Of a stretch of DNA of 60,000 nt, positions 1-10,770 are shown piece after piece; position 1 is the stretch's first letter, and every line of letters starts with the position of its first letter. The notes below the pieces were generated by a model. It made no database searches and had not been told where the DNA came from. It saw only the letters and a list, made by a program, of their open reading frames with translations. The stretch is from Adiantum capillus-veneris (Eukaryota; Streptophyta; Polypodiopsida; Polypodiales; Pteridaceae), in the NCBI GenBank assembly GCA_014529385.2, contig CM043953.1, forward strand, positions 61,817,872 through 61,877,871, in the 5' to 3' direction. The position numbers and the translations under genes are program-made.

Positions 1-480
1 GTTGAGAAGAACCAGGAGTGCTTTCAATCTAGACATACGTGCTCCATTATACAATGGCGTATCGGCTTCACTTTTCATATCATCATAGATAAGCCTTTCT
101 GAATCCATGATCGTCTCGATCATTTCATCAATCTCGGGCTCAAACATTGCCTCGTTGGGAATGTGCTCTGCATGATCATCCCCCGAGCTGTCAGAGGCTA
201 CATCTTGTGGCCTCACATATGCTGCTTGACCAAAGCGCCTGCGAACACGTCTATTGGGTTGCAAGATTGCTGCTTGTTGGCCAGCGTCAGAGTCTGACGA
301 GTTATAATTGGCAACAACTCGATCTATAATAGATGGATCGAACTCGCCAAATTCGCGAACGTGCTGCAAAGAAACACGTCTTGTCCGTCGCACAGCATGC
401 TTGCATTGATTACAAGGACATAAGACCCTCGTTGAGAGATAGGTGTTTTGGTTGGACGGTCCCACATCCTCGTCGCTACT
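1..480 (-). pseudogene. CACTA transposase N-terminal exon, element 1 (partial)
   Basis: The reverse complement matches 14341-14823 almost base for base and encodes the same N-terminal transposase region: a Cys-rich stretch (CPCNQCKHA), an acidic linker, and the start of the tnp2 domain (NGARMSRLKALLVLLNMQAK). The reading frame starts at the ATG complementary to about 480 and is open to the window edge. It is truncated here only by the window boundary. Whether the rest of the gene is intact cannot be seen. Confidence 0.8.
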
Positions 481-545
481 CATAATGAGGATAAAAAACT
501 TATAACCTGGACAACAAATTGAATATTGTATTGGCATTCTTCGTC

Positions 546-548
<3 letters not shown>

Positions 549-627
<79 letters not shown>
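549..627. repeat. (CT)n microsatellite in CACTA element 1
   Basis: About 80 bases of uninterrupted CT dinucleotides lie just upstream of the element 1 transposase start. The matching tract in element 2 (14243-14274, GA on the plus strand) is only about 32 bases long, so the tract has expanded or contracted since the copies diverged. Confidence 0.95.
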
Positions 628-629
<2 letters not shown>

Positions 630-1021
630 CTCACATTCTCTAGTCATGTCCAATCCCCGCACACCTCGGTCTAGAGGTGCACGGAGATCAGAACCACCGG
701 GTTATAATCTCGTCTTTATTGGTCAATACCTATATTTGTGGGTACAAGAAATCTACACACCCACGTCTACATGATACTGCATGTAGTGGACAAAACCCCT
801 TTGCCTCTTCTCTAGCTGTAGCACTTCACTTCATCTTAACATCTTTTCACAGTAGATCTTTTCACTGTTCGTCTAACTCTAAACCCTAAACCGTAAGTAA
901 TTCTTGCGTGGACTCGATCTAACGTAAATAAGCGTAAATCTAAATAAACGTAAATCTAACTAAAAATAAAGCTAAATCTAATTTAGCGTAAGTCTAATGA
1001 CTAGAGGTTGTCTAGATGGTC

Positions 1022-1208
1022 ATTGTGTCGGGGATGTAGTGACTCTTGCCGCCTTGAAGATCCACCTTCTTCCCTATCTTGTGAAGACATTTCACCAGTA
1101 CTTTTGGATCGACGGAGCCCACCATGAGTGAAGGCAGCAATACCCTATATTCCATTGAGGGCTTTCTTCACCCGCTTCATGCAGGCATCGCAGTCTATGG
1201 AGACCTAA
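1022..1208 (-). pseudogene. Captured HIPP (HMA domain) gene fragment, element 1
   Basis: The minus strand encodes DCDACMKRVKKALNGI, an in-frame stop, GIAAFT, then after a frame change MVGSVDPKVLVKCL and KIGKKVDLQ. This is the layout of a heavy-metal-associated (HMA) domain of HIPP proteins, with the metal-binding CxxC (C-D-A-C) intact. The hydrophobic segment between the two halves appears shortened. Compared with element 2, this copy stops just after the HMA domain and lacks the C-terminal part. It lies between TAAATCTAA-type repeats inside the CACTA element, so it is a host gene fragment carried by the transposon. Confidence 0.65.
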
Positions 1209-1576
1209 ATCTAATCTAATATAACGTAAATCTAAATCTAGTTTAAATAAACATAAATCTAGTTAAAAATAAACCTAAATCTAATTTAATGTAAGTCTAC
1301 ATATAACCTAATCTTTAACGTCTTTTAAGATAGTTTCCTACGACGTTATCTCTCTTCTTCTTGTGTGTGTGCGCGTGTGTGGATGTGTGTGCCAATAAAA
1401 AGAGATAAATGGTATAACCTTTCTATCACCCATGCCAAGTATGATAGATTGATTATGCCATTTCCCTCTTGAATAATAGGTCTTGAGTTCAACTCCTCGT
1501 CGGCTAGATCTTTAGGTCTTTTAATTTTAATTAGTTTCCTACGACGTTAAATTAGTTTCTCTCTCTTTCTCTCTCA

Positions 1577-1786
1577 ATGTGTGTGCGTTTTTTTGGATCG
1601 TATGCATGTTTTCTCTCTCTTTTCCTCTCTCAATGTGTGCGTTTTTTGTTTATGCATGTTCTCTCTCTCTTTTCCTCTCTCAATGCGTGCGTTTTTTGTT
1701 TATGCATGCTCTCTCTCTCTTTTTCTCTCTCAATGTGTGTGTGCATTCTTTGTTTATGTATGTGTGTGTGCGTTTTTGTTTTTGTT

Positions 1787-1830
<44 letters not shown>

Positions 1831-2000
1831 AACACTATGTGTGTGAGAGAGAGAGAGAGAGAGAGGGAGAGAGAAAGAGGGGAAGGGAACATGAGAATGA
1901 GGAGAGGGAAGGAGCATACCTGGCTCTCCTTCCTCTCCTCGTGTGTGTGTGTGTGTGTGTGTGGAGAAGAAAAAGAGAGAGAGAGAGAGTGAGGGAGAGC
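1577..2000. repeat. CT/GT/GA low-complexity region, element 1
   Basis: Alternating (CT)n, (GT)n, (GA)n tracts interspersed with four to five copies of a roughly 55-base unit that contains TGTGTGCGTTTTTTGTTTATG. The inverted equivalent is 4310-4795. Long apparent reading frames here are products of dinucleotide repeats and are not genes. Confidence 0.9.
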
Positions 2001-2028
2001 GTTACCTGCTCCTTGCTTGAGGGCGCCG

Positions 2029-2057
2029 AAAAACTCAGATCTGAGATCTGAGTTTTT
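2029..2057. repeat. Palindrome in subterminal region of CACTA element 1
   Basis: AAAAACTCAGATC and its complement meet head to head, forming a near-perfect palindrome. The element 2 counterpart at 4253-4281 keeps the arms but has an altered centre (CTCAT). It separates the subterminal repeat block from the low-complexity region. Confidence 0.8.
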
Positions 2058-2084
2058 GGGCGCGCTCGGTTATTTTTTTACCCC

Positions 2085-2268
2085 AGCCGGCGTCGCTATG
2101 AGCGTCGCTAAAAGCGTCGCTATGAGCATCGCAAATTTCTTTGTAAATTTGCGACGCTCATAGCGACGCTCATAGCGACGCTTATAGCGATGCTCATAGC
2201 GACGCCGGGAATTTTTTTTTTGAGCGTCGCTGTGTGAGCGTCGCTAATATGAATAGCCTCTTGTAGTG
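2085..2268. repeat. Subterminal repeats and 5' terminal inverted repeat, CACTA element 1
   Basis: Ten or so copies of AGCGTCGCTAT or its complement are packed into 180 bases, with a palindromic core around AAATTTNNNNNNAAATTT. They end at the terminal CACTACAAGAGG (minus strand). Subterminal arrays of this type are the usual binding sites of CACTA tnpA proteins. This copy has more repeats than the matching end of element 2. Confidence 0.88.
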
Positions 2269-4099
2269 ATGCTCGGTTTTCTCCGCTTGGTGTATGGATT
2301 TCCTCTTTGCTAAGAACCATGCTTCACACATTTCAATGTGATGCATTTGTCTATCCATAGCGACATGTTTTTTTGTGTGTTTGTGTAGACTCTGTTCCCA
2401 TTGGAAAAGACACAAGTGCTTCCTCCCCTCCATTACATTATGCCGTCCTCCATTGTATACATCTTGTATTGCTAGCCAATTAGCCCCGGCTTCATCAGAC
2501 ATAAACCCAGCAAAGTCAGTTGGTTCATGCCCACACCTCTCCATAACTGAGTTTCAATTTCTCCAAAACAAGATTGTGTATCTTCATCTTCTTCTTTACA
2601 TTCACATATTGCTATCACCTGCAATGCTCTCATGCTGTACACATAGAACAAATTTTCAAAAAAAGTTATCTTATAACAAAACATTCTATATATCATATTT
2701 TTATAAATTCACTTACCCAAGATCATAAACCAACCAGGAAATAGTTGCCCATCCTTCAATCCGATGAGTATGGTTGAAGTGCACCCAAGCTCTACTCAAA
2801 TCTCATGTCCCTCCTCACCTCATTCTATTCACTAACTCAACTCCAGAAGCTGGTCCTTTAGTGGACATTTTGAATACGTAGCATTTATCGCCAGGCCCAC
2901 CCTGGCTTGGAAAATGGCTTCCATGAAAGAAGTCAAAAACACACGTTTTTGTAGCATTAGTACATTGTCATATCCATCACCGACAACTTGACCCTGTTTA
3001 GCTTTCTCATTTGACACAATACTTTTCAAGCCCCTATTCTGTACAAGGGGCATCATTTCCTCAAGGAAATGGTTAAGCTCTACATCAGTGGCTTCTACAT
3101 CATCTTCTCTAGTCAAAGATTGAAATAGCATCTGGCGAGCAACTAACATTTGTAATTTTCTAGGACCCCCCTTCTCGATCTTTCAAACTATCTTAAGAAG
3201 ATTATGTAACTTTTCAAGAGCTGCCCTTCTAGTTGTTGGATTTACATTCTGGTCATGCACTCCCAAATGGATCACCAAACGTGTTATTGTTTTTTCCTTT
3301 GGCATCACATAATAGATCATACACTTGCAAACATTCAAACAAGTGAGCGTTCAGTCACAACATTGGCAGGTTATTCCAGATTTCCGGATAGCCCATGTTG
3401 ATTTGTCTGTCCAAATCTCCATGAAAGAAGGCATCATTGTATGTCCTTTCACCACGGTAAAAAGGGCATGTCACTCTGCAACATTGAAGGATTCCAAGAC
3501 AATAACTCAAATGCACAGTGCAATCTATGGCCATGTTGGTCGATGCTGGGCGAGACCAAAGGTGACCGTCATACTTCTGCTCCATATCGAGAATCCTTTT
3601 ATTGTTTTGAACTGGAGGAAGCTCGAAACAGACATTGCCAACATAAAAATTTGGGAGTTCATCAACCTTTTTCGGAGGCTCTAAAAGTTTAGACAGTCTG
3701 CACACTTTACCTCTCTATGCCATCCATGAAATGATGGATGTATCCTGCCTTGTATGCTCCACCCCATCTTGTGTGTCTTGAAAGGACTCTTTTGACCTGG
3801 TTAGTTTTACATTGTCTAAAACAACTGCGTATGTCCCCTCATCTTTTGTTACATGGTGTAGCAAGCACAAAAGGATCACCGACTTCTTCACTTGTTTCCA
3901 AACTATTAGCTACATAAACAAAGTCATTTGAATAAAGAATGTGGTAAGAGAAGGATAGAGTATGTTCAAGAAGGTAATGTTTTTGATCTTCATGATCCCA
4001 TCTTGGCAAAACTTTGACCCTAGACCGTGACCCCCTGTATGAACTGCCTGCAAGCTTTCAAACTTAATTGAAGGAGGCAACAAACTTTGAAGAAAATAT
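2269..4099 (-). pseudogene. MULE-like transposase gene, central part
   Basis: The minus strand encodes, in order: a segment ending in CPFYRGERTYNDAFFHGDLD (3705-3355); LGVHDQNVNPTTRRAALEKL (near 3250); VFLTSFMEAIFQARVGLAIN followed by CPLKDQLLEL (to 2832); and GFMSDEAGANWLAIQDVY with CLFQWEQSLHKHTKKHV (2544-2269). The last resembles the Mutator-like (MULE) transposase domain: an acidic motif, a hydrophobic block, then a Cys/His-rich block. Stops and frame changes split the sequence, including a TGA at 3183-3185 that fits CGA decay. CACTA element 1 cuts the 3' end and element 2 the 5' part. The family call is moderate; it could be another host-like repeat gene. Confidence 0.5.
4097..4099. repeat. 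Target-site duplication TAT (left) of CACTA element 2
   Basis: TAT immediately left of CACTACAAG matches TAT at 21584-21586 immediately right of CTTGTAGTG. Three-base duplications are the rule for CACTA elements. Confidence 0.85.
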
Positions 4100-4221
4100 C
4101 ACTACAAGAGGCTATTCATATTAGCAACGCTCACACAGCGACGCTCAAAAAAAAATAATCTCGGCGTCGCTATGAGCGTCGCAAATTTACTTGTAAATTT
4201 GCGACGCTCATAGCGACGCCG
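4100..4221. repeat. 5' TIR, subterminal repeats and long palindrome, CACTA element 2
   Basis: After the CACTACAAGAGG terminus come AGCGACGCTC-type repeats and a perfect inverted repeat. The arms 4162-4190 and 4193-4221 (29 bases each) start CGGCGTCGCTATGAGCGTCG and enclose only TT. It would extrude as a hairpin. The equivalent in element 1 is longer and less perfect. Confidence 0.9.
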
Positions 4222-4309
4222 GCTAGGCTAAAAAAAATAACAAAGAGCGCCCAAAAACTCAGATCTCATATCTGAGTTTTTCGGCGCCCTCAAGCAAGGA
4301 GCAGGTAAC

Positions 4310-4312
4310 GCT

Positions 4313-4369
<57 letters not shown>

Positions 4370-4519
4370 CTCCACACACACACACACACACGAGGAGAGG
4401 AAGGAGAGCCAGGTATGCTCCTTCCCTCTCCTCACTCTCATGTTCCCTTCCCCTCTTTCTCTCTCCCTCTCTCTCTCTCTCTCACACACACATACACACA
4501 CACACACACACATAGTGTT

Positions 4520-4561
<42 letters not shown>

Positions 4562-4795
4562 TACAAACATAAACAAAAACGCACACACACATACATAAAC
4601 AAAGAATGCACACACACATTGAGAGAGGAAAAGAGAGAGAGAGCATGCATAAACAAAAAACGCACACATTGAGAGGAAAAGAGAGAGAGAGAACATGCAT
4701 AAACAAAAAACGCACACATTTAGAGAGAAAAAGAGAGAGAAAACATGCATAAACAAAAAACGCACACACATTGAGAGAGAAAGAGAGAGAAACTA
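4310..4795. repeat. CT/CA/GA low-complexity region, element 2
   Basis: This is the inverted equivalent of 1577-2000, with the same dinucleotide tracts and the same unit containing AAACAAAAAACGCACACA. No gene is supported here. Confidence 0.9.
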
Positions 4796-4804
4796 ATTTA
4801 ACGT

Positions 4805-5950
4805 TGTGAGCGGGATGAAAACACACACAACGCCTCTATAACGACCCGACACACACTCTTGGGAAGATACACATACACACTATGGGGCACCACTCGGCTT
4901 ACACAACACACCTGGCCGAGACAGGGAACACACCTCTGGAGTGAGAGGAGAGAGACTATCCACTTGCCCACTCCACACAGACACACACACACACACACAC
5001 ACACACCCAAAAAACTCAGCTCAAAAGAGGAGAATTTCTGATGTTTAGATACAATTGAGCTTGGGCCAACACCAATGGGGCAAATAGCTCACACAATATG
5101 GGTAAAATAAGCTAGATACAATCACAAAATAGAGCAGAAACTTCGCTCATAGGAGAAACTTACACAAAAAAACAGCAGGAAAAGAGTGGGGAATTTGGCA
5201 AAATGGACAGCGCCATCGTGTCCAGAACGGCCCAAAACCCCAGTCTACAATGTCAAAGTGCTCAAATCTGACCTCGGATGAGCAGTTTACGGCCAAAACA
5301 GGCTCCAAAATGAGCAAAAACACAGCTGCGGCTGTTCCTCCTCTCTTCTCCACGTTTTTTCTGGTCTTCTCTCTCTTTTTTCAGTTCCCACACTTAGCTT
5401 TATTAGTTGGTCACCCTTGGCCTTTTAGATGACCTCAAACGGACCCCGAACAGGCCAAAAACTGACCTCGCAGTGCATAGTTGTCACCTTTTTGCATCAT
5501 CCGCACACCTGGCACTCAGCTTTTTCCAATAATACGTCTCGCAACCACGTGAAGTGGCCCCAAAAAGTGATCCTAATGATGACCTTTCTGCATAACTCTC
5601 ACAAGAAAACACCCATGTTGTATCTGTACTTATCCACGTGCAAGTACTGACCCCGTTCGCCCTCCTGACGCCACTAGATGCCATCTGACGCACCTGTTGA
5701 CCTCACGTCGTCGGCCCGTGGATAGCTTCCTCGAGAAGTTTTACGTGCTATAAACTCCTCATTATTGTAGAAAAAACATACTGGTACTGGTGATAGTGAA
5801 AATCGATGCACTATGTATACCCTGTCCTACCTGTACACATGTGGGCCCCACGTAACCACCTCGCTCTGGAAAATGGGCAATACTTTATTTGATGCACCAT
5901 GCATGGGTATGAACATATGCGCAATCCCTTGCTCCAAAAAACTCCTGACA
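4805..5950 (-). repeat. 3' LTR of Ty3 element 1
   Basis: This is the left-hand copy (3' LTR on the minus strand). On the minus strand it begins TGTCAGGAG and ends CGCTCACA. By eye I count about 15 substitutions against the other LTR, most of them transitions, which suggests a fairly recent insertion. It holds a CA tract at 4981-5006. Confidence 0.93.
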
Positions 5951-5967
5951 TAATTTGCCCACCCCCT
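5951..5967 (-). other. Polypurine tract of Ty3 element 1
   Basis: The minus strand reads AGGGGGTGGGCAAATTA directly before the 3' LTR. A purine-rich run at this position primes plus-strand DNA synthesis. Confidence 0.7.
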
Positions 5968-5978
5968 AGCCTGCTAGA

Positions 5979-8021
5979 TCATTCATGATCAGCAGCAGCA
6001 AAGAGAGATATGAGATTCGCCGCATCACAGGTCTCCTCATCCCTCACAGACATCACTCGCTCTTCAGAAAACTCATCTTGCTCCACCATCATCAACCTGG
6101 CATGATACAACTTAAGACGCAACCCATTTACCCTTGACTTATGTAGAACACCATCCAGGTTAGCCAGCTGATATGTGCCATTTGGAAAACACTCTACTAC
6201 CTTGAAAGGGCCTTCCCACTTAATTTGAAACTTCTTTTGGAAGGTGCTGTCCAGCTTACTGTTGTAGCGCAAAACCAAGTCATGTTTCTTGATACCCTTA
6301 CTTTTGACCTTTTCATTTATCTTTGCCAAAGCCTTATCCTACATCTGCCCATAATGCTCCAATGCGCTCATCCTATCCAATTGGACCTCTTGTAACTGCA
6401 AGAGCCTCTCTTTGAATGCATCACTAGGCGGCCCAAGCAACTTCTCTAACATCTTGACCGCAGGCAACTCTACTTCCACAGGCAATAGTGCTTCTTTTCC
6501 ATACACCAAATGAAATGGAGTAAACCCTGTACCTGTCTTCACCGAAGTACGGTAAGCCCATAATGCACTAGGCAATTCCAAATCCCAATTCTTTCCTTGG
6601 TGCTCTGTCACTTTCGAAAGAATCTGTACCAACTCACCATTGAATCTTTCATTTAAGCCATTACACTGTGGGTAATAAGGAGTGGTATGCTGGTGCCTAA
6701 TCTTCATCTTTGTGCATAAGAAGTCTAGCAGTTTAGCTCTAAATCCTGGCCCCTTATCTGAAAGTAGCTCTAATGGCACCCCAAACTTGCAACATATTTC
6801 ATCATACACAAATTTTGCCACATCCTTTGCAGTGATCTGTTTTACTGCTATAGCCTCTGCCCATCTAGAGAGATAGTCCACTGCCGTCAAGATATAGCTT
6901 TTGCCCCTGCTTGTGATAGGTAACGGGCCTATTGCATCAATCCCCCACTTTTCAAACACATCAAACGCCATAATGGTTTTTCGTAGCTCTGGCTTCAACA
7001 CTCTCTTCCCAAATGCTTGACACCTATTGCAAGACCTACACCAATGGTGAACATCCTTGTGCAAACTAGGCCATACATACCCCTCTTGCAAAATCTTATG
7101 CAAGGTGATCTTTAGAGCAAAATGGCCACCACATGCGCCTTCATGATTCTCTTCCAACACTCTGTAAAGCTCCTCCCGCCAAGGTACACGTCTCAACACG
7201 AGATCAGCCCCTTTCATGTATAAGACATCACCAATCAATTTGTACCTATATGCTCTACGCACAAAGCCATACTTCTTAGACTTCTGAATCTCCTTTGGAA
7301 TGAATCCTGTTAGCAAAAACTCCTCTTCTTGAGCCAAACTTTCCCGGCCATGATAAAGAGGTAAATTGGTCCTCAACACGAATAGCTCCCCAATCATGCC
7401 TTGAGCTGCTTCATGTGCCTCTCCATTTAGAGCACGTTCAATGTGTCTGATGCTCCATGCTTCAAACTTTTTTAACAGGCCTTTAATTCTGAAGCACATT
7501 TCCTTCAATGAGGTGTTCTTGCTCTTCCACACACCCAGCACTTGCTTCACCACTAACAAGGCATCACCTTTTATGCTCAACCTTCGAACCCCATGCTTCA
7601 AGCAAATGTGTAATCCGGCTTCCAATGTAGAATATTCAGCCTCATTGTTACTATGCGCATCCAATTTGAACCCTCTCTTGCATACTAGCTTCCCCTCTGG
7701 ATCATAAAGTGCTATACCCCCTGAAGCTGCATCATGGCTCTTTCTGTATGAACCATCAAAGAACAACACATGTGCATTGCTGATCTGTGGCACTTCTTCA
7801 ACTACCTTTCTCACCACCTCTTCCTTAACAATAAGGGGATTCTCCTTGTAGATCAACAAATCAGCTAGGGTAGCCCTTGTACTATCTTCCACTAGAAAAG
7901 AGAACTCAAACTCTTGCAGCTCAATTACCCATTTCTTCACCACATTTGACATGTTAATACCATTAATTAATTGTGGCAAAAAGGCATAACTCGTCAAGAA
8001 AACAAAAGGCCGTGGTAGCAA
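5979..8021 (-). pseudogene. pol 3' part: second RNase H and integrase (Ty3 element 1)
   Basis: The frame opens with the end of the first RNase H region (KWVIELQEFEFSFLVE). It continues into a second RNase H (LFFDGSYRKSHDAASGG, then HSNNEAEYSTLEAGL), the mark of the plant Tat lineage. Integrase follows: an HHCC zinc-binding region (C-R-S-C-N-R-C), a core with WGIDAIGPLP, SDKGPGF and NGLNERFNG, and a C-terminal domain (WEGPFKVVECFPNGTYQL). A TAG at 6339-6341 separates the last 116 residues; it fits a CAG-to-TAG change. The second integrase Asp motif reads SDKGPGF rather than the commoner SDNGPGF. Integrase would insert the DNA copy into the genome if translated intact. Confidence 0.85.
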
Positions 8022-8689
8022 GTAATGACGAAATCGTCAACAAGCAAATATTACACTGGCCATCACTAGCTCTACTTCCGATAACTTTCTCTCCGCTACC
8101 CAAATGGCAATACTGTGTAGCAATAGCAGCCCCATGGCGTAATAAAACTTGTCTTTGTGTGGTCTTTAAGAGCAATCTTCAATTGAAAATAGCCTGAAAA
8201 ACCATCACACACACTGTACCTCTCATGACCTGCCACTGAATCCAAGATCTGATCGATGAATGGAAGAGGATATTGGTTCTTCTTAGTGGCTGCATTTAAG
8301 GGTTTAAAATCTACACAAATCCTCCACTTCCCATCCTTCTTTGGACTGACTACTATTGGACTCACCCATTCTGTGGTCTCCACAGGGACTATGAACTCTG
8401 CCTTCAATAACTTGTCCACCTCTACCCGCAAGGCTTCCATTTGCTCTTGACCCATCCTTCTTAGCCTTTGCCGCACTGGCTTAGCACCTTCTTTCAGCTC
8501 TATATGCATCTCTTCGCCCTTGAACCCTCTGATCTCTTCATATGAAGTAATGAACAAATCAGGAAAACTAGCCAGCATGTGCAAATATATATCCTTCTCC
8601 ATAGCTGAGAGGTCTCCACTAATCATTTGTGTCATTAATTCCTGCTTCTTTGACAACTCAATCTTGGTTTGCATCAGCCCTTCAATCAC
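8022..8689 (-). pseudogene. Truncated reverse transcriptase (Ty3 element 1)
   Basis: The frame from 8689 encodes the N-terminal half of a Ty3 RT: WVSPIVVSPKKDGKWRICVD, then YPLPFIDQIL, a conserved aromatic block, TSFITPWGCY and LPFG, ending at 8096. The palm segment with the catalytic YxDD box, the thumb and most of the first RNase H are absent. The sequence jumps to the RNase H tail by 8021. This is an internal deletion, so the element has no working RT. Confidence 0.85.
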
Positions 8690-10770
8690 TTCATAAGGCC
8701 CTTCACTTTCTCTTCAACTTCCTTCGCAAATGCGACTAAACCACACTCCTGGATTTCTTTATCCATCAAAAGAAATGCAACATCAGCATCCTCATCACTG
8801 CTAGTATTGCTATCACTGTCCTCATCTGTCACCGTGGAAGAGTCTTCATCACTAGACTCATCCTCATCTTCATAAAGCTCCTCTAATCGTTTCCTTGTGT
8901 CTATATTATAAAGCTTCTTGGTACCTGTCTTTCCATAGAGGCTAATCGTACCATGTCTCCAATCTTGAACAGCTCCCACTGCACGTAACCATGGTCTGCC
9001 CAGTATAATAGGATATGCTCCCAACCCTGCTGGCATCACATGAAAATCAACCACTGCCTTTGCATCATATGCTTCCACTTCTAAGCTCTTTACAACACCC
9101 AAGCATTTTACTTTTTGATGGTTTGCCAATCTGATCCGAAACCCAGACACCCCAGCCACTGTGAGACCCATCTTCTCAACGCATGAGTGTGTTATGACGC
9201 ATATTTGGGCTCCGCCATCCACATAACCTTGTCCCAAATTTTTCCTTTTATGCCACACATCTACTATTGGACAAATGTCTGGTAGCTCATCCATTGCCAA
9301 CACCTTTACTGAACCTCTCTCTGGCTCTTTCTCCATTGGGTTAACCATCATCTTCCACTGTCGCTTTAACTTAGGCACCATCTCTATAAGCTGTCCAAAA
9401 GTAACATCTGCCTTCCTGCTCGTCAGATCCTCCTTCAAGTCATAGCTTAATTGCCCATCCCCTAGTGGAAAATCTGAAACATGAAACTTTCGACGAGCTC
9501 TCCTTTTCCTCTTGGCCTTGACATCCTCGCCTTCATGGCTCTTTCCTTTCTTCTTACTAGGACCTGGGACACTTCTTCCTTCCTTATCCTCTGTGGTCCT
9601 CTTCCCAATAGGCATCACTAATGTATCCTCTAGCTTTGATGCCTTCTCCAAGGTGACTACACTTAGCACTTTTGTCTTTCCCTTTTCCTCCTGGGTCAGT
9701 CCACTGGTTCCTTCATCTCCCTTAATTTCGATGCCATAATCATTTGACCTAGTTAGCACCTGTTTTGGCAATGGATACATGTCTCCCCCCATCCTTGGTG
9801 GCTTATCACATTGCGGGCTGATGTGACCCAACTCTCCACAATTGTAACAGGTGGGCGTCTGCCTCCAAAACCTACCATTGCTTTGTCCAACACCATTCCT
9901 AGGTCTTTCTTCACCTCCTGGTTGATTTGCATACCTTCCTCGACCTCGATTATTTCCCACTTGACCTAGCATGTTTAGGCTGAGATTCTTCATCAAATCT
10001 ACCATTTGCCTCATGTCTTGCCTTAGCCCATCATCTTGCACTGCTGTAGTGACCACTGTTGGCATAACCTGAGTAGTAACAGGAACCACTGGTTCATGAT
10101 GAACCCCTGACATGCGCCCTTGTAAAGACTCTATAGGCTAAAATTCAGACCTCATTGGCAAAGACTCCACCCCTAACTGGCTCATTTTCCTCAGCTTCCA
10201 CTCTTTGTTCCTTGCTACCTCTAGTGCATCCTCATATGTCCTAGGCTTCTTTAGCTCCACTCTCCAACGTATATTCTCCCAAAGACCAGCCAAGAACCTG
10301 TCCTTCTTCATCATGTCAGGCGGGGGTACCTGTGGTGCTAAAGCCTTGCACATTCGCTCCCATGCCAATGAAAACTTACGTATGTACGCATCTACTGGCT
10401 CACCTTCCTTCTGCACCAAAGCCTATACTTCTTGCCACACCTTGTCAGGATCTTCTATCTTCACAAACTCCACTTCCAACCCTGCTCGTAGATTGTCCCA
10501 ACTCAACCTTACAGGTGGATCAGCCACACGCCACTCCTCTTCAAATGCTTTAGACCAAACTCGTGCATCATTCTTCAAACAAATTTGGAGAAGGCGTAAC
10601 ATCTGCGCAGGGTCATGAATCTGGTTGCTAATGCAGGCAACCTCCATCTTTTCCAAAAATTCTTCCACATCTTCATCACTTCTTCCATGAAACTCCGGAT
10701 AAGAGAAAGGCATGGCTACCCAAGTTAAAATGCTTTGAGAACCCCTTTGAACACACGTACAAGAACCCAA
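8686..10770 (-). pseudogene. gag and protease region (Ty3 element 1)
   Basis: One frame runs from 10770 to 8686 with two TAG stops (10423-10425 and 10138-10140), both consistent with CAG decay. Gag features include YPEFHGRSDEDVEEFLEKME and DRFLAGLWENIRWRVELKKP. A CCHC zinc knuckle (CYNCGELGHISPQC) lies near 9849-9808. The retropepsin-like domain has VDGGAQICVI, with D-G-G in place of the usual D-S/T-G, then GRPWLRAV. The C-terminus is strongly acidic (8820-8890). The RT frame overlaps the end in the -1 frame at 8686-8689, which could be a natural shift or a later indel. Confidence 0.8.

Larger units (their letters stand above)
1..2268 (-). mobile_element. CACTA element 1 (partial, 5' half, reverse orientation)
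   Basis: This is the 5' part of an En/Spm-like CACTA transposon, running off the left edge. Its 5' terminus is at 2268, where the minus strand begins CACTACAAGAGG, followed by subterminal repeats of the AGCGTCGCTAT type. The minus strand then reads through CT/GT-rich sequence, an HMA-domain gene fragment, a CT microsatellite and the start of the transposase gene (below about 480). The sequence is closely matched, in inverted orientation, by CACTA element 2 (4100-4804 plus 12919-14823). The three bases outside the terminus are ATG; the matching target duplication lies outside the window. It sits in a MULE-like gene. Confidence 0.88.

Noticed and set aside
879-894. Telomere-like CTAAACCCTAAACC
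   Set aside because: Only two units, inside a degenerate TAAATCTAA-type repeat of the CACTA element; no sign of a real interstitial telomere array.
1410-1500. Possible tRNA-derived SINE (GAGTTCAACTCC as B box)
   Set aside because: The B-box match is partial, the A box is poor, and no cloverleaf forms. The segment is present in both CACTA copies at the same place, so it is part of the element.
1577-2051. Long overlapping reading frames on both strands
   Set aside because: They consist of CT, GT and GA dinucleotide repeats, giving artificial Leu/Ser, Cys/Val and Arg/Glu runs. The same applies to 4259-4826.
2085-2260. CRISPR-like array of short repeats (GCGTCGCTATGA)
   Set aside because: The repeats occur in both orientations without unique spacers and sit at CACTA ends, so they are subterminal transposase-binding repeats.
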